Below are positions 13,349 to 18,283 of a DNA stretch of 18,283 nt, piece after piece. The DNA is from Candidatus Nitrosopumilus sp. (GTDB lineage Archaea > Thermoproteota > Nitrososphaeria > Nitrososphaerales > Nitrosopumilaceae). The position numbers were made by a program, and so were the translations under genes. Position 1 is the stretch's first letter. Every line of letters begins with the position of its first letter. The stretch lies in NCBI GenBank assembly GCA_030637455.1, contig DAOWGL010000014.1:1-18283 (forward strand), in the 5' to 3' direction. A model generated the notes under the pieces. The model was not told the origin of the DNA. It was given only the letters and a program-made list of their open reading frames with translations, and made no database searches.

Positions 13349-14659
13349 ATGGTACTTGATTCTGGAGATACAGCATGGATGCTTGTAGCTGGAAGTCTTG
13401 TATTGCTTATGATTCCTGCATTGGGTCTTTTTGAATCTGGATTATTAAGGAAAAAGAACGCTGCATCAATTTTTATGCAAATCTTCTTTGGTTTGGCAAT
13501 GCTTAGTGTCATGTGGTTTATTTTTGGATTTAGTGTTTCCTTTGGTGATTCAACTGGAGGATTAATTGGAAATTTTGATTGGTTATTTCTTAAAGGAGTT
13601 CCATCTGATGCACCATTGGAACAATATGCTCCAACAATCCCTGGTGTGTTGTTTGTTAAATTCCAATTAATGTTTGCAGCAATTACTCCGCTATTGCTTA
13701 CAGGAACTATTGCTGAAAGAATGAAATTCAGTTCATTTATCATATTTATTGCAGCATGGTCTATGCTGATTTACTATCCACTTGTTCACTGGGTTTGGGG
13801 TGGTGGATGGTTAGCACAACTTGGTGTTGTTGATTTTGCTGGTGGTATTGTAATTCACACAAGTGTTGGAATGGCAGCTCTTGCTGCCGCACTAGTGCTT
13901 GGTAGAAGAAGAAACTATGGTCCAGCCATTATGATTCCTCATAGTATTCCACTTGCTGTTTTAGGTTCTTCATTATTGTGGTTAGGATGGTTTGGTTTTA
14001 ACGCAGGTAGTGCACTTTCTGCATCAGGTGGAGTTGCTGGTAATACTGTAATTGTAACCCACATGGCCTCATCTGTATCTGCTTTAATTTGGGCAGGACT
14101 TTCATGGATTAGAACTGGAAAACCATCAGTTGTAGCTACAATTAACGGCGCAATTGCAGGTCTTGCAGGAATTACTCCTGCATCTGGATTTGTTAGTCCT
14201 GAACATGCATTTGTAATTGGTATTGCAATAGGTGTAATTTCATACTCTGGCGTAGTGTTATTCAAAGAAAAATTAAAGATTGATGATGCACTTGATGTAA
14301 GCTCTGTTCACGGTGTTGCAGGTATTGTTGGTGCGTTAGCTATAGGAATTTTTGCAAGTACTGCAATTAATCCTGGAGGAGTAGACGGATTACTCTTTGG
14401 TAATCCAGATCAACTTTGGATTCAAGCAGTAGGTGTTGGTGTAGCAGCTGTTATGGGATTTGGTGGAACTTGGATAATTCTTCAAGTGTTGAAACGTACT
14501 ATAGGAATTCGAGTTTCAGCTGAAGTTGAAGATGTGGGATTGGATATTAGTGAGCATGCTGAATCTGCTTATTCTGACGAAGAAGAATTCTTGCTGGATA
14601 TGGATGATTATAAAGATGAATTACAGGAAAAGGATGAAATACTATTCAAAAAGAAATAA
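13349..14659 (+). CDS. amt: Ammonium transporter Amt/MEP/Rh family
   Basis: The 436-residue protein has the eleven-helix Amt fold and imports ammonium, the energy and nitrogen source of an ammonia oxidiser. Family landmarks are GLFESGLLRKKN (26-37), the region with KFQLMFAAIT (104-113), TGTIAERMKF, the DFAGG loop, the twin pore histidines H170 (VIHTSVG) and H321 (VHGVAGIVGAL), and GWFGFNAGSALSA (213-225). There is no bacterial-type signal peptide. The cytoplasmic C-terminus (about 385-436) keeps the family VGLDISEHAESAY block, which contacts GlnK, then adds an acidic, charged tail (EEEFLLDMDDYKDE). The gene is divergent from glnK and is followed 14 bases later by a DUF6659-type gene. Which of the two transporter types of this group it belongs to cannot be fixed by eye. 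Confidence 0.97.
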   Translation: MVLDSGDTAWMLVAGSLVLLMIPALGLFESGLLRKKNAASIFMQIFFGLAMLSVMWFIFGFSVSFGDSTGGLIGNFDWLFLKGVPSDAPLEQYAPTIPGVLFVKFQLMFAAITPLLLTGTIAERMKFSSFIIFIAAWSMLIYYPLVHWVWGGGWLAQLGVVDFAGGIVIHTSVGMAALAAALVLGRRRNYGPAIMIPHSIPLAVLGSSLLWLGWFGFNAGSALSASGGVAGNTVIVTHMASSVSALIWAGLSWIRTGKPSVVATINGAIAGLAGITPASGFVSPEHAFVIGIAIGVISYSGVVLFKEKLKIDDALDVSSVHGVAGIVGALAIGIFASTAINPGGVDGLLFGNPDQLWIQAVGVGVAAVMGFGGTWIILQVLKRTIGIRVSAEVEDVGLDISEHAESAYSDEEEFLLDMDDYKDELQEKDEILFKKK

Positions 14660-14673
14660 GATGGTAATAAAAA

Positions 14674-15039
14674 ATGACAGTAGACTATAATGAAATATCA
14701 AAACAAGTTCTTGATTTAGATCCTAAAGTTAGATTTGCAGGTGTTGCAAATAGTAAGGGTGAGATGATTGCTGGTGGACAAAAAGAAAATGTAGAAAAAA
14801 TCTTAGATGGTGAAAATGTCAAAATGTCAATTCACTATGCACTGCAAAAAAGAGATCTTTATACAAATTTAGCATACAAACTAGGTAAAGAACAATCATC
14901 AATTACAGAATACGCAATAGTTACCATGATTAGTATTCCAATCAATTCCAACGACTTGTTTATGATTAGTACAGAACCAAGAGCAGATTATTTGAAAATT
15001 ATTGATTTTGTTCACGCTGCTCTAAAAAATTCAGAATAA
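14674..15039 (+). CDS. DUF6659/roadblock-like small protein
   Basis: The 121-residue protein belongs to a group common in ammonia-oxidising archaea. From memory this is DUF6659, with a roadblock/LC7-like fold. The pattern LDPKVRFAGVANSKGEMIAGG (15-35) is the characteristic strand-turn-strand opening, followed by a helix, a central segment (AYKLGKEQSSITEYAIVTMISIPI, 67-90) and a last strand-helix (FMISTEPRADYLKIIDFV). It is soluble with no signal peptide. Roadblock-like proteins dimerise and often serve as adaptors or small-GTPase partners. The gene starts 14 bases after amt on the same strand with no separate promoter, so it is likely co-transcribed. Its own function is unknown. Confidence 0.8.
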   Translation: MTVDYNEISKQVLDLDPKVRFAGVANSKGEMIAGGQKENVEKILDGENVKMSIHYALQKRDLYTNLAYKLGKEQSSITEYAIVTMISIPINSNDLFMISTEPRADYLKIIDFVHAALKNSE

Positions 15040-15082
15040 AGGCTGTTCTAGCCCCAAAATTCCTGTTTTCAGATTAAGAAAT

Positions 15083-15110
15083 ATTTTTTCTAATACTATT
15101 TTTTTCTTTT
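15083..15110 (+). terminator. T-rich terminator after the amt transcript
   Basis: Two T runs (15084-15089 and 15099-15105, then TTTT to 15110) follow the DUF6659 gene; a small GGCT/AGCC stem lies upstream at 15041-15053. T tracts are the usual archaeal termination signal. The site overlaps the end of the convergent cyclase gene. Confidence 0.5.
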
Positions 15111-16844
15111 AACTTCAAAAATACTATAACCGTATTTCTCTTTTATTTCAATTGAACAAAATTGCATAAATTCGTATTCATCAAACTCCTTTAAAATTTC
15201 ATACATGTTACTACCAACTACTATACTATTTTTTGGACAAAATGAATTTATTTTAAAACATCGATTCACCGTAGGTCCAAAAATATCTGAAATTTTAGAT
15301 GTAGTACTTTCAGCTACTTTTACAGCACCATATGTTGCACTAATTTTGTAATCTAATGCATCAATATTTTGTGCATTGAGTTCTTTTTTGAGTTCATCAT
15401 GAGATTCAATCATAGATAAACAACATTCTAGAACATTTTTCATTGCTACATTATCTTTAGAATCAATATTTGCAAATCTAAACATCAAAGCATCTCCAAT
15501 ATTCTTTACAACTTCTCCATTATGTTTAAGAATAATTTTGGCCATAAAATTTAGAAAAATTTCATACATTTTACTTACATCATCATCTGATAATTTAGAT
15601 GATATTCTAGTAGAATCACTCATATCAATTACACCAACACAATCATTTTCTTCATGTTGAGAAAATTTTAGCAGCATACCGCCTTCAAGTTGTTTGATAA
15701 CCTTTTCTTTCTCTTTGATCTCAATTAATGATTCTTCAAGTTTTTGTGCCATCAAATCAAACGCATGAGATAATTCCCCAATTTCATCACCTGTTGTAAT
15801 ATTTGTTCTTACTTCAAAATCCCCACTTGCAATTTTGTTTGCAGCATTTTTTAATTTGAGAACTGGTCTTGAAATTGATTTTGATATTACAAAAGCAACA
15901 ATTCCCATTCCTATGGTGATCACTATTCCAGTTTGTAATATTCTATCTTGAAGAATCTCTATTGGTTTTTCTACTTCTGCCTTGTCAATTTCAACAAGTA
16001 ATACAATGCCTAAATCATTTGCACAATAAGATGATCCGTAAATTGGAATATTTCTATAATCTTCATAAAATCCTAAAATTTCTTCGTCATTATTGAAACA
16101 TTTTTGGACGGCTAAGGTATCAACTTTTTGCTGGAATACAACATTATCTAAAAATCTAGATTCAGACAACATCAACAATTGACTATTTACAATGTATACT
16201 TCACCAGATTCTCCCAATCCACTTCGATTAATCATAACATTATCAATTGATGCTGTTCTCATTCTTGAAATAATTACACCGATTGGTTCATCCCCTTTTT
16301 TACTATCATCAGCAAAAATTGGTGATACTACTATCATTTTTTTCCCAGCTTCTGAAGATTCAAATTCTACAAATGATTCTTTTATTCCTCTTTGAAAAAA
16401 TTTATTTTCAACAAAATTTTCATTTGTATTGCCAGTAAGAGAAAAAAATATTTTCCCATCATTACCAATTATTTTTGTATCCTCAAACTCTATAGAAAAC
16501 CCAATTAATTCTTGAAATGCTTGAACTTGAATTAAAAAGTCTCTGCGATTATTTTCTTTAAATTCTTTTAGTTTGTTTTCAGGAATTTGATTCATTTCTA
16601 AAACTAATAATTGAATCATAGGATCATTTGCAAGAATATTGTTTTGTTCAATTCGTGATTCAAAAAGTAATCTTAGTGTATCTCCTCTTACTATTGATTC
16701 TCCTAGTAATTGATTTCCCGCTCTTTCTTTTAGGATTTGATCAGCATAATTGAAACTAAGAAAACCTGTAATCGAAATAGTAACAACGGATACAATCAGT
16801 ACCAATAAAATGAGTTTTTTACTAAGATTAAATGAAATCGACAT
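15096..16844 (-). CDS. Membrane sensor with HAMP and class III adenylate cyclase domain
   Basis: The 582-residue receptor has a membrane helix (about 10-33), a large extracellular Cache-type sensor region (about 35-300), a second helix (about 302-322), a HAMP linker (about 323-375), a helical segment and a cyclase homology domain (about 398-582). In the cyclase domain both metal-binding aspartates are present (D407 in VIDMSD; D451 in NIGDALMF). The residues that choose adenine are also present: K447 and D520 (SDIFGPTVN). N527 is present, but the transition-state Arg four residues later is Lys531 (VNRCFK). It should therefore make cAMP, or bind ATP, in response to an outside ligand. Such multi-domain cyclases are uncommon in archaea. 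The ATG at 16844 has a TATAAAAT-like element a little closer upstream (about 21 bases) than usual. It is divergent from the cupredoxin gene. Confidence 0.88.
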   Translation of the reverse strand: MSISFNLSKKLILLVLIVSVVTISITGFLSFNYADQILKERAGNQLLGESIVRGDTLRLLFESRIEQNNILANDPMIQLLVLEMNQIPENKLKEFKENNRRDFLIQVQAFQELIGFSIEFEDTKIIGNDGKIFFSLTGNTNENFVENKFFQRGIKESFVEFESSEAGKKMIVVSPIFADDSKKGDEPIGVIISRMRTASIDNVMINRSGLGESGEVYIVNSQLLMLSESRFLDNVVFQQKVDTLAVQKCFNNDEEILGFYEDYRNIPIYGSSYCANDLGIVLLVEIDKAEVEKPIEILQDRILQTGIVITIGMGIVAFVISKSISRPVLKLKNAANKIASGDFEVRTNITTGDEIGELSHAFDLMAQKLEESLIEIKEKEKVIKQLEGGMLLKFSQHEENDCVGVIDMSDSTRISSKLSDDDVSKMYEIFLNFMAKIILKHNGEVVKNIGDALMFRFANIDSKDNVAMKNVLECCLSMIESHDELKKELNAQNIDALDYKISATYGAVKVAESTTSKISDIFGPTVNRCFKINSFCPKNSIVVGSNMYEILKEFDEYEFMQFCSIEIKEKYGYSIFEVKRKK

Positions 16845-16861
16845 TTTTGTTCTATGTTAAT

Positions 16862-16868
16862 TTTATAG
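16862..16868 (-). promoter_or_regulatory. TATA-like element of the cyclase gene
   Basis: CCTATAAAAT on the minus strand has its TATAAAA core centred about 21 bases from the ATG, closer than other leaderless promoters here. It is a strong consensus match, so either the spacing is unusual or the true start differs. Confidence 0.4.
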
Positions 16869-16950
16869 GAATATCAACTCTTTTTAGTATTTTGTGCCTA
16901 TAGTAATTCTTTGAATTGATATTAATTTGCAATAATGAAAATAACCTCAA

Positions 16951-16960
16951 GTATTTAATT
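16951..16960 (+). promoter_or_regulatory. TATA box for the cupredoxin gene
   Basis: GTATTTAATT is centred 27 bases before the ATG at 16983, predicting a leaderless message. Confidence 0.6.
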
Positions 16961-16982
16961 AACTAAATTCTGCCTTTAGAAT

Positions 16983-17978
16983 ATGAAATTTTTATTATTA
17001 TCCACACTTTTTGTAATTTTAGCTTCTACATCTTTTGCATATGCTGAGGAATACATCATTGATATTCCATTTGGCGCATATAATCCTGAATTAAATACTC
17101 CAGCAGAAGTTTGGTATGACCCTCCTCAAATAACTGTCACAGTTGGAGATGTAATTACTTGGTATAATGATGATAGAGAAGCTCACACTGTAACTAGTGG
17201 AGAGAGTCCAGGACGATTTGGGTGGATGGATAACAGAGACTTTGGAACACCTGATGGAATGTTTGATAGCGCACAATTTGCTCCAGGAGAATCATGGTCG
17301 TACGAATTTGAAGAATCAGGTGCATTCACATATTTTTGTATAATCCATCCTTGGATGGAAGGAATTGTAATTGTTGAAAATGAAATACCAGATTATCCTC
17401 ATGACGCTACAGGTAAAAAATTGGAATTTCCATTATTACAATACACTCCAGATAGAAATATAGAAGTAAATCTATCATGGGATCCCCCAGTCATTAAAAC
17501 TCATGAAAAAATTCAATTTGTTTATCAATTCTATGATCCACAAACAAATTCTAATCTTGCAGAAATGAAATATAATTTTGTAATCTTTCAAAATGGACAA
17601 GAAATTTTTAGAGATGAAGGACTAAGTCAAATTGGAGGAGATTATAGAAATTTTGTTTTTAGTGATTCTGGATCTGTCATAGTAAGAATAGAAGGAATTC
17701 AATCACCTTCAATTTTTGCTGAGGAAAGTGTTACTGTATTTGGAGAAGTTGGAAGTAAAGAACAACGCTCTGTTGATTTTACTACTGCAGTTTATGATAA
17801 TCCAGAAAAAACATCACATGAAACTTATCACATAAAACCGGCTCAAAGACTAACAACATATTACGAATTAATGTTAATCATCATTCTTGTTCCCGGTGTA
17901 ATGTTCCTTGTAGCTATGTTTTGGTTAAAGAAAAAACCTAAAATCAAAGAAGATACGCAAGGCGCTGTTAAAATTTAA
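16983..17978 (+). CDS. Membrane-anchored blue-copper (cupredoxin) protein
   Basis: The 331-residue protein has a signal peptide (about 1-21, SFAYA/EE), a plastocyanin-like domain (about 25-133), a second beta-rich domain (about 145-255), and a C-terminal membrane helix (about 292-315) with a basic tail. Its copper site is complete: H68 (REAHTVTSG) and the C119-x2-H122-x2-M125 loop (YFCIIHPWMEG). It is thus an extracellular electron carrier tethered to the cell membrane. Ammonia-oxidising archaea use many such copper proteins in place of cytochrome c, so a part in ammonia oxidation or respiratory electron transfer is expected but not shown. The second domain has no obvious metal ligands. It is convergent with the ferredoxin gene. 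Confidence 0.92.
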   Translation: MKFLLLSTLFVILASTSFAYAEEYIIDIPFGAYNPELNTPAEVWYDPPQITVTVGDVITWYNDDREAHTVTSGESPGRFGWMDNRDFGTPDGMFDSAQFAPGESWSYEFEESGAFTYFCIIHPWMEGIVIVENEIPDYPHDATGKKLEFPLLQYTPDRNIEVNLSWDPPVIKTHEKIQFVYQFYDPQTNSNLAEMKYNFVIFQNGQEIFRDEGLSQIGGDYRNFVFSDSGSVIVRIEGIQSPSIFAEESVTVFGEVGSKEQRSVDFTTAVYDNPEKTSHETYHIKPAQRLTTYYELMLIIILVPGVMFLVAMFWLKKKPKIKEDTQGAVKI

Positions 17979-18013
17979 AATAATAAAAAGAAATTAAAAA
18001 TTGATGAACTAAT

Positions 18014-18283
18014 CTAATCGATTAATTCAGTCCAACCTTTGACGAAGACTGAGTTCTTGTAGAGTGGAACTGGTTGTCCAACAGTAAAGTCCATTGGTCG
18101 CATCCAAAAGATTGCTTTTGTTGGGCATACACCAATGCATGCACCATCAGAAATACATCTTTCTGGGTAAAAGACAAATGCTTTACCTCTTTTCCAGCCT
18201 TCGACTGGTTTTACTCTAAGGACATCTGGTCCAAGTGTGGTACAGATTTCTACACATAGTGCGCATCCGATACACATTTGTTC
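18014..18283 (-). CDS. Di-cluster ferredoxin, N-terminus beyond window
   Basis: The frame is open through the right edge (GAA CAA before an internal ATG at 18277), so only the C-terminal 89 residues are seen. Two iron-sulfur motifs are visible: CIGCALCVEIC (C-x2-C-x2-C-x3-C) and CISDGACIGVCP, which lacks the second cysteine and has Asp in its place (C-x2-D-x2-C-x3-CP). The first motif is not followed by the usual Pro. Compared with NuoI subunits of complex I the region is similar but the tail (FTVGQPVPLYKNSVFVKGW) is not typical, and no nuo genes flank the 3' side. It is best called a 4Fe-4S ferredoxin family protein that carries electrons in the cytoplasm; complex I membership is possible. 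Confidence 0.85.
   Translation of the reverse strand, partial: EQMCIGCALCVEICTTLGPDVLRVKPVEGWKRGKAFVFYPERCISDGACIGVCPTKAIFWMRPMDFTVGQPVPLYKNSVFVKGWTELID

Noticed and set aside
13333..13743. 136-codon frame antisense to amt
   Set aside because: It lies within amt, whose Amt motifs are complete; the frame is a by-product of codon bias.
16870..16923. 8-bp inverted repeat AATATCAA/TTGATATT between the cyclase and cupredoxin genes
   Set aside because: Arms are 38 bases apart in very AT-rich DNA; chance is likely, and the arms do not flank the promoters symmetrically.
1..18283. CRISPR arrays, tRNA or rRNA genes, insertion sequences, toxin-antitoxin pairs
   Set aside because: No regular spaced repeats, cloverleaf-like segments, transposase motifs or terminal repeats were seen on reading both strands.

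Overview
The window looks like chromosomal DNA of an ammonia-oxidising archaeon of the Nitrososphaerota (Thaumarchaeota), most like the Nitrosopumilus/Nitrosarchaeum group. The reasons are: very AT-rich DNA, TATA-like boxes about 26-27 bases upstream of start codons (the leaderless-mRNA pattern), an Amt transporter beside a PII protein, secreted cupredoxin, and small roadblock-like and microprotein genes. The species call is inferred from protein character; no marker rRNA is present. No tRNA, rRNA, CRISPR array, insertion sequence or prophage gene was seen. Genes are tightly packed and no gap exceeds about 140 bases.

Layout. 1-538 (-): 5' part of PRPP synthetase. 578-2320 (-): large MscS-type channel with a long hydrophilic insert. 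2430-5363 (+): KamA-family radical SAM aminomutase followed by a glutamine synthetase with intact catalytic residues. 5434-6087 (+): secreted, C-terminally anchored protein with a possible mature N-terminal histidine. 6084-10228 (-): a run of CPA2 antiporter, APC permease, VIT1/CCC1 metal transporter and a four-CBS protein. 10351-10773 (+): UspA protein, divergent from the CBS gene. 10873-12027 (+): J-domain protein with a variant HSD motif and a beta-rich body.

12098-15039 is a nitrogen-control island. It holds a PII-like protein with a C-terminal segment that resembles a ribbon-helix-helix DNA-binding fold (+), then on the opposite strand glnK followed by two overlapping membrane microprotein genes of 42 and 30 codons, then the divergent ammonium transporter amt and a DUF6659/roadblock-like gene (+). 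A perfect 15-bp palindrome lies exactly midway between the glnK and amt start codons and is a good candidate operator. Together with the glutamine synthetase at 3918, the window encodes uptake, sensing and assimilation of ammonium.

15096-16844 (-): membrane receptor with extracellular sensor, HAMP and class III adenylate-cyclase domain. 16983-17978 (+): membrane-anchored cupredoxin. 18014 to the right edge (-): a di-cluster ferredoxin with an Asp in place of one cluster-ligand Cys.

The most novel-looking items are the PII/ribbon-helix-helix-like fusion, the glnK-linked microproteins with the shared palindrome, the aminomutase/glutamine synthetase pair beside an osmotic channel (possible beta-amino-acid osmolyte synthesis), and the J-domain/beta-solenoid-like protein. 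Functional statements for these are inferences from reading the sequence.
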